From: Capitella teleta
Lineage: Eukaryota > Annelida > Polychaeta > Capitellidae
NCBI GenBank assembly: GCA_000328365.1
Contig: KB304239.1
Span: 194,709-258,708, forward strand
Direction: 5' to 3'
DNA length: 64,000 bases
The notes below the pieces were generated by a model, which saw only the letters and a list, made by a program, of their open reading frames with translations, was not told the DNA's origin and made no database searches. Made by a program: the position numbers and the translations under genes. Position 1 is the stretch's first letter. Every line of letters starts with the position of its first letter. Positions 51,162-62,823 of this stretch are shown here, piece after piece.

Positions 51162-53116
51162 ATGTTTGAGGAAATCACAGACCCTTCTGCCCGAGTGCGG
51201 GCTCTGTGTGACTACGGATGCAGAGTTGACGTTGATCCGACCATTCCACCAAAGCGATACTTCCGCTCTGGACTGGAAATGCTGCGAATGGCTACAGTGT
51301 ACCTAGAAGAAGGCAACTTGGAAAGTGCTTTTGTTCTGTATTCGAAATTTGTTTCGTAAGTCTTTCCACCTTGTTTGATGTTTTTGTTGTTTTCAAATCT
51401 TTTGAATTTAGTTTGTTTGTTGAGAAACTTCCAAAACATCCTGATTACAAAGCGTCCACAAAAGCTGAGCGTGATGTCAACAAAAAGGTATGAGGCAATT
51501 TCTGATTTTCAACAAGCATGACATATATACCTTGATAATGTTTCTTGAATGTTCTGCATTGTATTTATCTCTTACTGTAGAAAGTACAAATGGTTTTTCC
51601 AAAAGCTGAGGCAATCAAGAAGAAGTTGATAGCCATCTACTCTGAGCAAGAGAAGATACGCCAAAAGCAGGAGGTGGGTTGTCTTCTGATTAAATACAGC
51701 TAATAGTATATCTCATTTACATATTCATAATTAATCATGATGAGTTGCGTGTGACCCTAAATTTATCATATGTCTGAGGAGAGCTAGTTTGTCCGCAGAG
51801 AGATTTCTATTGTAAACCTCACAAATAAATTTTCTTCATTAGCTTGAACAAGCTGCTGTTTTAGCCTCTAAACGTGAGCAAATGAAGGCAGAGGAAGAAG
51901 AGAGGAAACGAGAGGAGGAGATGAGGAGACAAGATGAAGAAAGGAGGAAGATTGAGAAAGAACAAGAAATGCTGCAGGAACAAGAAACAGAGCTCCAGCG
52001 ACTCAAAGTCAGTCTCAACACTTTTACTTTCATGCTTTAATTCAGGATTTCAGGACAGGGAGCAAGCTCGCGTTTACGAGCAAATGGCTGACGCAGATCG
52101 CAGGATGCAGGAGGAGGCAGCTGCGGCTGTAGCTGCCCTTAGCATCGCATCCCAAATACCTCCCCACAACGCTTCTCCCAGTGGTCCGTCTATGCCTAGC
52201 AGAGAACTCAAGCCTCCATTTGCGAATGCTGTTCCCGTGCTGTGAGCTCATTTATCCTCAATATTCTACGTTGTTTACCCATCTTTCTATTTTTTCTAGA
52301 CCTCCATCTGTCGATCGGTCTTCGAAGCCTTCAGATCATTTCACGAGTTCAGGAGCCCTCACTGGCAATAAACATGGCTTACGAGGTGTTTCAATACCTG
52401 GAGAAATTGTCGTCAAGTTCCTCAACATTGCTTTACCGAACACCAGTCGAAATATTGAGACATGCGGCATACTCTGTGGGCGCATGGTGTGTGCATTCGT
52501 GTGTGTTTCTCTCTGTACAATTGACTCTTTTTCTCTCCAGCGTCAGAACGCTTTCCTGATCAGTCACCTTATCATCCCTCAGCAGACGGGTACTCCCGAC
52601 TCATGCACGACTTCAAAGGAAGAAGCTGTCTTTGATTATCAGGATAACCACGATCTTATCACTCTCGGCTGGATCCATGTCAGTGCTCTCCAGCCTCATC
52701 GTCATAGCAACACCTTTTTTTTTTCAGACGCATCCCAGTCAAACAGCGTTCCTCTCTAGCGTGGACCTCCACACGCACTGCTCCTACCAACTTATGCTGC
52801 CGGAAGCTGTAGCCATCGTTTGCGCTCCTCAGTATCAAGAGTACGTATCCTGTTGTCATGGTAACCTTGTGATTACCTTTTTTTCTCCTCAGAACGGGGT
52901 ATTTCCACTTGACTGACGCAGGACTCGATGTTGTCTCCAAATGCCGCCAATCTGGTTTTCACCCGCATCAGAAGGAACCACCGCTCTTTGATGTAAGCCA
53001 TCAGTTGTGTGTTTATATCTGATTTTCAATTTATTTTTTATTTCTTTCCACAGACGTGTCCACATGTTGAGCTGAGTCAGAGTGCGTCAATTACAATTGT
53101 TGATTTACGCAATTAA
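51162..53116 (+). CDS. STAMBP: STAMBP (AMSH), JAMM deubiquitinase
   Basis: Zn2+ endosomal isopeptidase that removes Lys63-linked ubiquitin chains and works with STAM/ESCRT-0. Ten exons fit in phase: 51162-51355, 51412-51487, 51581-51673, 51843-52007, 52054-52241, 52300-52486, 52541-52678, 52728-52840, 52893-52992, 53054-53116, giving 438 residues (human about 424). The N-terminal USP8-type dimerisation domain (residues about 1-110; [20 protein letters not shown]) is followed by a coiled coil. A STAM SH3-binding motif [10 protein letters not shown] follows, then the JAMM core: catalytic Glu292 in [12 protein letters not shown] at 347-350 and Asp360 in SSVD. The conserved end [18 protein letters not shown]...IVDLRN is complete. 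ATG context AATCACCATG is good. No defect was seen, so an active enzyme is expected. Confidence 0.97.
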
Positions 53117-53453
53117 TACACTATGTGATGTGGATGTTTGTGTTCAACATATAAGCCAGAATTCTCTGCTCTGTTTGCTATTTGTTCTTTAAGTATATCT
53201 CTTGGATGTTTATGAATGTTGCATATTGTTGAATGTACAACTTTCTGCTGTGCATGGATCCTGTTGTATGATTGATTTAAGTGTTATGGGATGGAACGTT
53301 TTTGTTGTTTTTGGCGAGATACGTTGCATCTTCATTGACATAGAAATGGTCGGATTAACGGGAATTTTTGAATACTTGGAATATATTTTGAATTGGAAAT
53401 CAGAAGTTTCTTTTCTCTGGCTTTCATCATTATCATGATTAACCTGAAAGCAG

Positions 53454-53459
53454 AATAAA
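53454..53459 (+). promoter_or_regulatory. STAMBP polyadenylation signal
   Basis: AATAAA about 340 bases after the STAMBP stop, on the same strand and upstream of the converging LINE tail that ends at 53554. Confidence 0.55.
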
Positions 53460-53553
53460 ATTTAACGATTTAATTGGCGTGCAGTTGGGAGCTTAATACA
53501 GTCTCAGTGATCCTGAGTGAGAGGGTAATACAATAAAAAGTCAACCAAGTCAG

Positions 53554-55150
53554 TTTTTTTTTTTCAATAGAAAACTTTATTCAGTACATGTCATGAGGAG
53601 GTCCTCTTGACAGGTCATAAATTTGTATAATATTTAGTAATAAATTTGTGCGAGTGGCATGTAATATGATGACTCGCGAAGAGAGGATTTAAAAGAGGAA
53701 ATGTCCGGAAGGGAAAGAAAGGTATGAGAAATGAAGTTCAAAATTTTCAGACCGAAAAGAAAAGGAGAGCGGTCAAGAAGACGTAGGCACGGGTAAGGCA
53801 CATATGGCGCACGCAAAACACAGTTCCGCGTGTTGTATGGGTTGGTATGAGGGATGGGTTTATATTTGGAGAGCTTGCGCGGCAGACGATTGCTGTTTAA
53901 TTTGAACATGAAGCAGGCAAGGGCGAAATTGAGGCGATGTCTTGATGAGGTGATGTTGAGGGCAGCGTAGTCAGCGTCGGTGATGTGATGAATTCGGGGA
54001 AGGGCGAGGATGATGCGCATGGCTCTGCGTTGTAGGCTTTCTAGTAACCCAGTCTGTGTGACTGTGAGGGCGGCCCAAGCGGGAGAGGCGTATTCCAGAT
54101 GCGGCCTCACGTACATTTTGTATATTTTTAAAAGCAGATCACGGTTTTTGACTTTATAAGACAGCCGCCGAAGAAGAAAGACCTCTGTTGCTCCCTTCCG
54201 AGTCAGCGCATTTACGTGGGCATGAAGGCTGAGGGCGCTGTCTAGGATGAATCCCAGGTGACTGTGCTCATGGTTGTACTCGAGAGTGACGCCGGCAAAT
54301 GTAATGGGCGGTGGAGTGGCGGTGGTTCGGGAGGTGTACGTGGCCACTGTTTTGCTTGCATTGAAGCCCCAATTGTCAGCCCATTTGGCTGTAATTCGCA
54401 GCTCTTCTTCGATTGCTGGGCAGATGAGAGCTGGGTCCTTCCCAGCTAGTGCGATACAGCATCGTGTCATCTGCGTAACCGAGTGCTTCGGGGTGACAGT
54501 CAGGGTGGGAGAGGCTAGTATTTGCTGAGAGTCTGTGACACAGGTCATTGATGAAGAGGAGAAATAGAGTTGGGGCAATAACGCTTCCCTGGGGCACTCC
54601 TGAGCTGACTTGCGCTATTGGTGATGAGGACTGGTCGACAACAGCATACTGGGTGCGGAAGCTAAGGTACGATTCAATCCAGCGGAATAATCGTCCACGC
54701 ACGCCATAGGCAGGCAATCTTTTTAGAATTGCTGGGTGTGGCACGGAGTCGAATGCGGCTGCAAGATCTAGGAAGCAGGTAACTACAGATTATTTTGTTG
54801 TTGTTGCTGCAAGGAGCTCGTGCAGAAGCAGAGCAATCTGGTCGGTTGTGGAATGGTGAGGTAGAAAGCCGAACTGGTTATCCATGATTAGTTCATTGCC
54901 CATCAGGTGTTGGAGAAGGGCATCATTTATAATTTTTTCCATTACCTTCCCAACACAGGAGGTCAGGGAGATGGGCCGGTACTGGTTGGGGTCTGTGCGT
55001 TGGCCTTTATTCTTGTAAACGGGAACAACGGCAGCCAGTTTCCACTCTGTTGGGACGACTCCTTCTGTGAAACTCTTGGTGTAGAGAATAGCCAAGGGGG
55101 CATAGAGACTGTCTGAGCAGTTCTTCAAAGTGCTCGGTTTTATCAGCTAT
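53554..55150 (-). mobile_element. 5'-truncated LINE (Jockey/CR1-group), poly(A) tailed
   Basis: On the minus strand, reverse-transcriptase motifs run in order: PTEWKLAAVVPVYKNKG, NQYRPISLTSCVGKVMEK, DLAAAFDSVPHPAI, SSGVPQGSVIAPTLFLLFIN, catalytic YADD (in ALGYADDTMLYR), then the thumb region and the C-terminal piece RPHLEYASPAWAALT. It ends with an AATAAA (53576-53581) and an 11-base poly(A) (53554-53564). An in-frame TAA near 54790 and a frame change near 54450-54500 break the ORF. Upstream coding stops at about 55145, so the endonuclease and ORF1 parts are missing. It is a dead copy inserted tail-to-tail with STAMBP. Confidence 0.9.
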
Positions 55151-56799
55151 CCAAGCCATCTTGCCTTCTGATTTCTTGAAAGGATATTGTATTCATGGAT
55201 TTATGAATTTAATTGGGCATGAAATGAGTATTTTTAGACCTGAGCACTAATATGAAACCTGTATACTTGCACAAAACAAGGGTCAATCTGATTAATAAGT
55301 GATAAGTGTAGCAGTTATAGACCAGCTCATTTCTTATACTCTTAAAAATACACATGCTGGCTTTCCAAAAAAACTTCCCTCGCCATTACTTTTAAAGTTG
55401 AAATGATCAAATCTGTGGTTAAATGAACCCAAGGGTCAAACTCACTAAAAATTGATATAGTTGACTTGTAATTGAAAATCACTGGTAAGTAAAGGTCCAT
55501 AATGGGTACATCTATTTTCACTTTGACCTTGATTTATTGAATTGAGGCATATGCTGCACTGCTACACGTTTACGTGTGTGAATTCCTGGGGTGGCATGGG
55601 CGCCTCCCAATCACCCCGTAATCTACATGATCCTGAGCAGCTGATTCATGGTTACTATAGATACATGCCAATGCAATCTTGGGGCACCTTGAGAGAGATT
55701 TGGGCGGGATAACGTTGGATTATTGACGGTTCATTCCCCCGGCAGAGGTTGCATGGATTCCAATGCGATGCTGCAGCTGGAGCTGCTGCAGCTGGCTGTG
55801 GGGATCCACCAATCCTGCAATCGATCCAGCAGGAACAGTGTACTCATCTTGACACTGAGCCATCTAGACTATTGTCTGTGGGTATTTTAAATGTTCAAAA
55901 CCTTCGATGAATATGCATAAATTATATAGCTATTGTATGATAGCTTCTATTTCTCACTACTACATAGATCCAGGCTATAGCTGACATACTACAGCGAGAC
56001 CGAGGTACGCAGATCTGTGCTAGGTCCAGGCATTTTTGCGATTTGATCTTCTCATTGAATGGAACAGAACACGTTATGCTGTTTTGAACTTTCTGTGGTG
56101 TTCACGGATACATTTATAATTTATTTCTCTGATGAAATGCAAATATAATTTGATTTAAAACAGTTTGGTGGTTAATATTCAGGACAAAGAGTTGCATGAC
56201 GAATATTCATGACTTCGTTGGATGTTTTTCGCACGGTCTGGATCTCCACTGCGCATGCTCACGGATCCATTTCGTGGCAACTGCAACGGAAACACAGTCA
56301 TTTTCAAGAAGAAAGGGTCACATACAGGCATATTTGGATTTCTTGTGTTGAACAGGCTTTTTTTTTTCTTTCAACGAGAGAACTTGAGCATTGTCTCAAG
56401 TTTGGGTTACATCGTTTAAAATACACATGCATGAATAATGAACATTGTATAATATACATAAGTATCCAAATTTTCGGATATAGTATTATGCCAGACTGTG
56501 GAGGGTTTGGGCAATTGCCGTATGTTAATTTATGAAGAGCCAGGACTTCCTCATCGCACACACAAATGGATAAAAACCGATTTGGTTTGACTTAGTATAA
56601 TATTAACCGCATGACTACAACTTGAGCAATGGAATTTGTTCAGAATTTATAGATGCATAGGGTTTACAATAGCCAATAATGGGAGAGTCGGAAGGTATGA
56701 ATGGTCATATATCCTACTCGTTAGCTGTGAGATTCTCAATCACAGCTTACCAACTAGGGGCATTAAAAACTGGTAGGGATCTTTGGCGTCTAAATCGGA
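55151..56799. other. Spacer between two LINE remnants
   Basis: AT-rich spacer with no exon I can support. The frames at 56209-56561 on both strands are short and show no domain. Confidence 0.5.
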
Positions 56800-57070
56800 A
56801 GATGCTTCTGGAATACCACTTATGCTGATGACACGACAATGGTTGCATGCAAGATCTCGAGAGGAGTGCAATGCAATGGGTGAAACTCTGAAGAGTGTAA
56901 GCAGAGAAGTTGAGGTGAAAATCAAAACGGCAACAATGACAGTGCATGGAAAAAGAGAAACCGAAATCGAAGGAGAGAAGATCGAGAGTAGAAAAAGTAA
57001 AGTTTCTGAGGTCGCATCTACCATCATCGACGGCGACAGCTAGATTGACATCAAAATTAAGATTGGCACA

Positions 57071-57416
57071 AGGGCACCGAATAGCACAGTGGGTTAAACC
57101 GCTGATTGCAATCCTATGCCGAGCGTGGGGGTCGAGGTCCCGGGTTCGAGACTCGATCATGCCACGGCGTTATGATTGTGAATTATAATTGTAATCCGTT
57201 ATAATTGTAATTCTTCGGTGACTCTGCAGTGCTGCCCAAGTGCGTAACAAGGCCGGGCGCTGTGTACTACTGTCTATGGTGGTATGCAGGATAAAGAACC
57301 CTTGGAATTTATCGATAAGAGTAGGGGAAAACCCCGGTCCCGGGTCTTCTATTATGGCGCCCGTATCATCCGAAAGGGTTGGGTGGAGCCGTAAACCCCA
57401 TCACTCACTCACTCAG
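57071..57416 (+). mobile_element. Full-length tRNA-derived SINE inserted in a LINE
   Basis: It begins ggcaccgaatagcacagtgg (A-box-like) and has ggttcgagactc (B-box) about 65 bases further on. A roughly 240-base body follows that is shared with 38434-38787, and the tail is catcactcactcactcag. Ten-base direct repeats gattggcaca flank it at 57061-57070 and 57417-57426. It is the second full-length copy in the window, in the opposite orientation to the first. Confidence 0.93.
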
Positions 57417-57500
57417 GATTGGCACAGCTAGGTTTACCTCAAAATTAGGATTGGCACAGCTAGGTTTACCTCAAAATTTGGATTGGCATGGCCAAATCAG
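57417..57500 (+). repeat. 32-bp tandem repeat inside the LINE remnant
   Basis: Units at 57417-57448 and 57449-57480 (gattggcacagctaggttta...) are nearly identical, with a partial third from 57481. A diverged copy precedes the SINE at about 57037-57070, so the SINE landed within the tandem array. Confidence 0.85.
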
Positions 57501-57945
57501 TTACCAGCAACATGGCAAAAGTGTGGAAATTGACTCAAATGAAGCGAAGACTCAAGGTCCGACTGGCAAAGGCTCTTATATAGAGCCTGGCACTATATGC
57601 ATGCGAAACTTGGACCATCAGAAAACAAGAAGTGAAAAGGATTGACGCGTTCGAGATGTGTTTATGGAGGACGGCGCTGAGAGTTAGCTGGGCAGAGAGA
57701 CGAGCAAAGGCCTGGGTGCGACAAAAAGTTGGCCCCAGTGAGCAATAAAGCATGGTACAAGAGGTGAAGCAAACCAAGCTCAAGAAGTTTCGCCACTGGT
57801 GCATGCATGCATTCATCGAAGAGGAGAAAGGGAGATGTGGAAGGAGTAGAATGGAGTGGACGAGTAACATAACGTCCTGGGAAGAAGGGTGGAGCAGACA
57901 CACAAACAAGCCTGGGAAAGGAGGTCAACGACCCTGTGAGGGTCA

Positions 57946-58269
57946 TGACTGCATTTATTCATTATTTCATTCTCATGAGGAAAACAAGACAGGGTTATCA
58001 ACAAGAAACCAACCTTTTCCTTTTATGATATCATATGGAAATGTTTGATATCCTGTACTTGATTAAATTGAACGAGTGGAAAGGACGGGCAACTGCAATC
58101 TCGGATTCATCTGGATAAGTGCCAACAACAACTTTACGTCTCACCCGCACAAGTCGCCGTCCGTCAATAATATGCAAATGATAAGCCGGACAATTTCCGT
58201 CCTCCGTTTTCCCACTGTGAACATTTCGTGATCGGAGGTCATGTCGTTAGAGACAATTACACATTCTGC

Positions 58270-58332
<63 letters not shown>

Positions 58333-59598
58333 ATCATTATCATTATCTTTTCTGCTGACCAATTATCGACTGATAATCTTTAATTAAAGTTGGCGCTCAT
58401 GCGGAGCTTGAAGAATATATCGCAGAATATAGGCCTTCGCCAATAAGAAAGGAACTTCAGGCTTTTCATTGGTGAGAATAATATGTCGGTGTCAGTTACA
58501 CACTAGAACCAAAATCAATGAAAATATCATATTTAGCTGGTACTAAGTTACACTGGGTATCCGATCAAACCACGAGATAATTAAATATGATGCGGTAAAA
58601 ACTATCCAATCGCCGCACGGAGGTGGTTTCGAATACTTTCAATTTCATCCCGTAGATTTCATCGTACGTGATTAAATACATGAAAATCTATTTTTTGAAT
58701 CCTGGCATGGTACTGAACTACATTGTATTCTAAAGATACCGTGCTAATAACTTGATACGTCATGAATGTTTCATGTGATTTATTTTCGCTTGCATGTGAC
58801 ATCCCGTTGCTTGAGTTAGGGCGCTGCACTGGAGAGGTCACTAATCAAGAATCCCCAAATAGATATATCAGGAACTTCTGAATTTGGACTTGGCCTAATA
58901 ACACATAACTTGATATTTTGAAATGCATGCCACACATTTGCACAGACTCAAACGTAGATACACTATCCGTGTTTCCACGCTAAGTCAACCCGTTTGAGTT
59001 CTAATCGAATAATATAAACGAATTACCTGTAGAACAGGAAATACATGTTCGGTACGTGTAATACTAATATATATTTATTCAATCAAATAAGACCCAGAAG
59101 CGGTCAACCCGAAATGAACCGCTTCTTATACTAGTTCTAGTGTAGCATGTCGGGCCCCAACACCTGATACTTCATTAATTTATGCGCATGACATTATCAA
59201 TTCAGGCAAAGATCTAACGCAAGTGAGACTAGTTCGTATATACCTGTGCATAGACACACAGACGTGAACAATATAATATTATAGCGTAGGCCTGCCTGGT
59301 GTCAACATTGGAATAATGCTAGAAGGCCATATTAGCGATTCATCCAGATTATTTTCCGTCATCATTTGTAGCAATTGCGATTTACTTGTTTGCCTGGCTG
59401 TTGTTCTGGTTCAAAAATCGCCTAATTAGTGTTAAAAATCATGTTGTTTTTACTTGAACAATGAAGTAGATCATATCATGATATTATAATCTCGGAAATT
59501 GCATCAAAGCATAACGAGACCTTCCAATTGTGGATTTCTGTTATTATAATCATTAGTTGCCATGTTGGTCGATCCACATTAGGCGCATATGTGTAAGC
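57946..59598. other. Spacer downstream of the prolyl hydroxylase gene
   Basis: Contains the CAT microsatellite (58269-58332). I searched by eye for a last exon of the prolyl hydroxylase carrying the usual NKW...HERGQEFRRPC-like tail and did not find one. Nothing else was recognised. Confidence 0.5.
58269..58332 (+). repeat. (CAT)n microsatellite
   Basis: About 21 perfect CAT/ATC units. The poly-Met frame across it on the minus strand is an artefact. Confidence 0.97.
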
Positions 59599-62500
59599 CT
59601 AGGTGATGTCCAAATGCGAGAGACCCCCATCCAAGTAACACTCACCCCATTTGGTTCCACGGATGACAGGACATGCCGCGTGAAGCGTGCGTCTGTCTAG
59701 AGAACCATCCGGGTGGAGGTTGAACCAGAACGCCGCAGCTCCTTTCTGAATTGGAATGCTCATCGGGAGGAGAGGGAAGACGGTGGCGCCCCCTGCTGTC
59801 GCGATGTCTAACTAGGAAACGAATGAAATTGTTTCGTTTGTGTTCAAAATAGAATCGTTGACCACGATGTACGACTTAGGCTTATGTACTTACATATAAT
59901 ATGAATGTTGCGATTCGGTCTCCCGTGTGTTGGATATATGGCGGTAGATCTGCTTCAGAACCCTTTCAAAAGGACACCATGATTTATTATACATTGTACA
60001 AATGAAACACAGGGCAAACCAGTATTTACCAAGGTATCATAGTGCGGGGTGTATAAACCCCCAGGACCGTATCGAAGCACTTGTAAAGATTCAGACTCGC
60101 TGAATGAATCCAGAACCTCTGTTTGCAGACCGGTTAACTTTGATACCCTCCGGTTCAAGGACGCTACAAGGTCATTACTGTCATTCACGAACGCTCTGTA
60201 AATAACCAAGAACACGTATTGAGAACATACGCAGCATTATGGGAAGGCAGTCATTAAGGTGAATGGTAAATAACAACGAAAACAACAGCCACAAAACTCG
60301 TATATGCATATATATATATATAATTAATAATTTGGTACCGCCAAGATTATAGCCCAAGAATGATGAAATGTCTTTACGTTGAGCTTAAGCGAGAGACATC
60401 AAAGAAGGACTCTCCCCCAGTGTCATCAAGGACTGCTGAAGATTGAAACTTGATCAGAAGGCTCATCAGCACGAGTACCTTCATCTACTGTATACTCACT
60501 TGGGGCTCAGCCATGTCTTTCAAGCGTTGGATTTCACTGTCGCTAATGAAATCGTGAAAGAGGTAAATTTCCGGATTCGCGTGCAGCAATTCGGTTTTCC
60601 ATAATCCGTAAGAATTCCGCATTTGTTTGTTCAGACAAAAAAGATCTTGATGAGTTGCCTGTTATTCGAAGTCTCAATCAAATCACACAGTAATTAGATT
60701 CATTGACTCACCCTTGTTGGGTTCAGGCAAAGCTGAACAAATTTATCAAAATTTTCAGCAGTGTCGTTTTGAGTTTCCTTCATTTTTAAATCTTCAGCCT
60801 TTTGTAACCACGTCACTGATTCGTCATAGAAATCAAACCGGAAGGCAACAGAACCAACGAGATAAAAATCATCTGCGTTCATGACGTCAGAGATCTGCCC
60901 ACACGGCTCAACTTCAACGTGATTTGGCATGAGACCTTGAGCAAAATCCTCCATTGATATATTGTTGATCCTTTGTAAGTGAATAAGCGTCAGACATGAG
61001 GCGAAGAACGCGGACTCCGAAGGAAGGCTTGCTCGTGAGTCTGCAAAATCGGAAATGAATCTCAAGATTGCAAATGGCGGATTTTCATTGTAGCGCAATA
61101 CGGTGTTTTAAATTCATGCAATCTACATGTATTTCTAATTACAACAAGAAGAAATAATTGCCAGTCGGAATTTATGGGACAATTGTCAGACTGGTCAGGC
61201 GTTGATTGTCTCGCCTGAGACTTCTAAATATTTTTAGAACTTATTCATGTACGTCTCGCTCCTCGCTCTCATACTGGGCCAAAATCCTTACACTTGGTCA
61301 TGCAGCTATGGCTGATTTCAGTACAATCAACATGTCCGATTGTAAATGTATCTATTTAAAAAGAGTCATCCTGACAAAACCGGACATATATAAGGTTGAG
61401 ACAAACGGCACATTATGTCTCAGAATTGCACGCAGGCAGGACTCTTTGAAAAATCTAAAGAATCTTCTTTCATTCATGTATCCTGATTATACATCAAACA
61501 TTGATGTTGCTCATTAGTTTCATTACATTATAATCATCATGCAAAAGTTCGGAAATCTACTCTATTTTCTTTTCAGAGTATAGGCCGAGCTATGCTCGCA
61601 TGGTCATTCCCTTGAATTATATGGTCGAATGTTTGTGCCTTGCAGTGGGCGTCAATTTGCAAGCAGGACGATCCACCCCCCACGCGATGTTACGTCCTTA
61701 CCGTGAAGGCTTACGTTATGTCGACTCAGCGATCCTTAAATGAACGTTAAGACGTCCTGTGTTCCATACCGGCTAATGTCCAGCTAATGGACAAGAGAGC
61801 AATTCAGTTCTTTGTGACACCCCCAAAGAAGAAAAGAGAAAAAAAAATGCATGATACAAAAAAAAGAGAGGAAGAAAGGTCCAGTTTGCATGTCATGATT
61901 TGACCGAACTCTACAATTCATACCCATAATGAGGTAATAACAATTCTTATATTCTACATGGAAGCATATATTTCATCTTCAGATGTTTATCTCTGTGTTT
62001 GATTGTCCTCACCTGAATCTATGTACTTGATGAACTGTTCTTTGTTTGTATGGAAGGACGTGAGAGCATAGTGACCCTGCTCGTAGCATTTGCCACTGAA
62101 ATCAGATAAACATTTTGTAACATAATATATTTATTTCTATTTGTTGTACGTATTCAGCCAATTTTCAGCGAAAGAAAGCATTTGACGAATTTTCATTGTG
62201 TTGGGCATTTCCAATTAAAAACTGGTGTTGGCATGAAATATTTCACCATTTTGTTGTAGGATGACATTGCACTGTGTAATGGCCACTTAATTTGGCCTCT
62301 TCTCCCTCATATAATAGTATGTGCATACATTTGTTCATTACTGACCTAATTAATTAAGGAAAGGGTTATGCATTACATCATTAACTTATGACAAACACTC
62401 GCCCTTGACAGCCATCACACAATCAAATCCGATAATAAATTAAATATTTAATAATTAACCATTTATGAAAGTATTACATGGATATTTGACTGCTAGACAA

Positions 62501-62823
62501 GATCCTGAAAATGGGCCTGCACTGATTCCGATGATGAGTGGCAGCTGACCAAATGTAAGACGATCGCGAATGCTATAAATATATATGCTGTCATAAACTC
62601 ATAATACACAATACACGGGCCCACCGCAATTCCATAAATGAAAATTTAATTATCATTTGTTAAGAACAATGTAGAGAAATATAGATAGATATTGATGAGA
62701 ATGGTGTTGTGTCTTGTGCAGAAACGGACCCAGACGACACAGATTTCAAATAAAAGGACTTTTCCCTTACCTAGAGCACATTTTCAGAGCCTCGAGCAAA
62801 ATCCAAACACCTGCCAACCACAT
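59599..62823 (-). CDS. Prolyl 4-hydroxylase alpha subunit, short form
   Basis: ER enzyme hydroxylating collagen-type prolines with Fe2+, 2-oxoglutarate, O2 and ascorbate. Exons join in phase: 62771-62823, 62013-62095, 60712-61040, 60500-60658, 60378-60448, 60030-60195, 59894-59962, 59646-59811. The tiny first exon gives a signal peptide (MWLAGVWILLEALKMCS). The TPR-like peptide-binding region (ADDFYLVGSVAFRFDFYDES) precedes the dioxygenase core: YLFHDFISDSEIQRLK, Fe ligands His283 and Asp285 (in TPHYDTL), AGGATVFPLLP, His354 (RRTLHAACPV) and 2-oxoglutarate-binding Lys364 (GTKWG). About 365-380 residues against about 530 in human P4HA1; the N-terminal dimerisation part is much shorter. The usual tail after the GTKW box was not found: reading through the donor at 59645 gives 15 residues ending with TAG 59599-59601. 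Confidence 0.88.

Larger units (their letters stand above)
56800..57945 (+). mobile_element. Decayed LINE reverse-transcriptase remnant, split by a SINE
   Basis: Near 56820 the sequence reads TYADDTTMVACK, the catalytic YADD box of a LINE reverse transcriptase, then a Lys/Glu-rich segment (KTATMTVHGKRETEIEGEKI). After a SINE (57071-57416) the homology resumes with LALYACETWTIRKQEVKR and FEMCLWRTALRVSWAERR at about 57560-57710, and ends with RSRMEWTSNITSWEEG near 57850-57890. These are C-terminal LINE motifs (the CETW and WRR-like boxes). Several frame changes and stops show that it is long dead. The element differs from both other LINEs in the window. Confidence 0.82.

Noticed and set aside
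53554-55150. Retroviral or LTR-type polymerase
   Set aside because: No LTRs, gag, protease or integrase; poly(A) tail, 5' truncation and palm/thumb motifs are those of a non-LTR LINE.
57071-57165. Candidate tRNA gene
   Set aside because: A- and B-boxes are present, but the cloverleaf does not close well and the sequence continues into a repeated body with target-site duplications, so it is a SINE head.
58141-58362. Poly-Met frame on the minus strand
   Set aside because: It is the CAT microsatellite read backwards.
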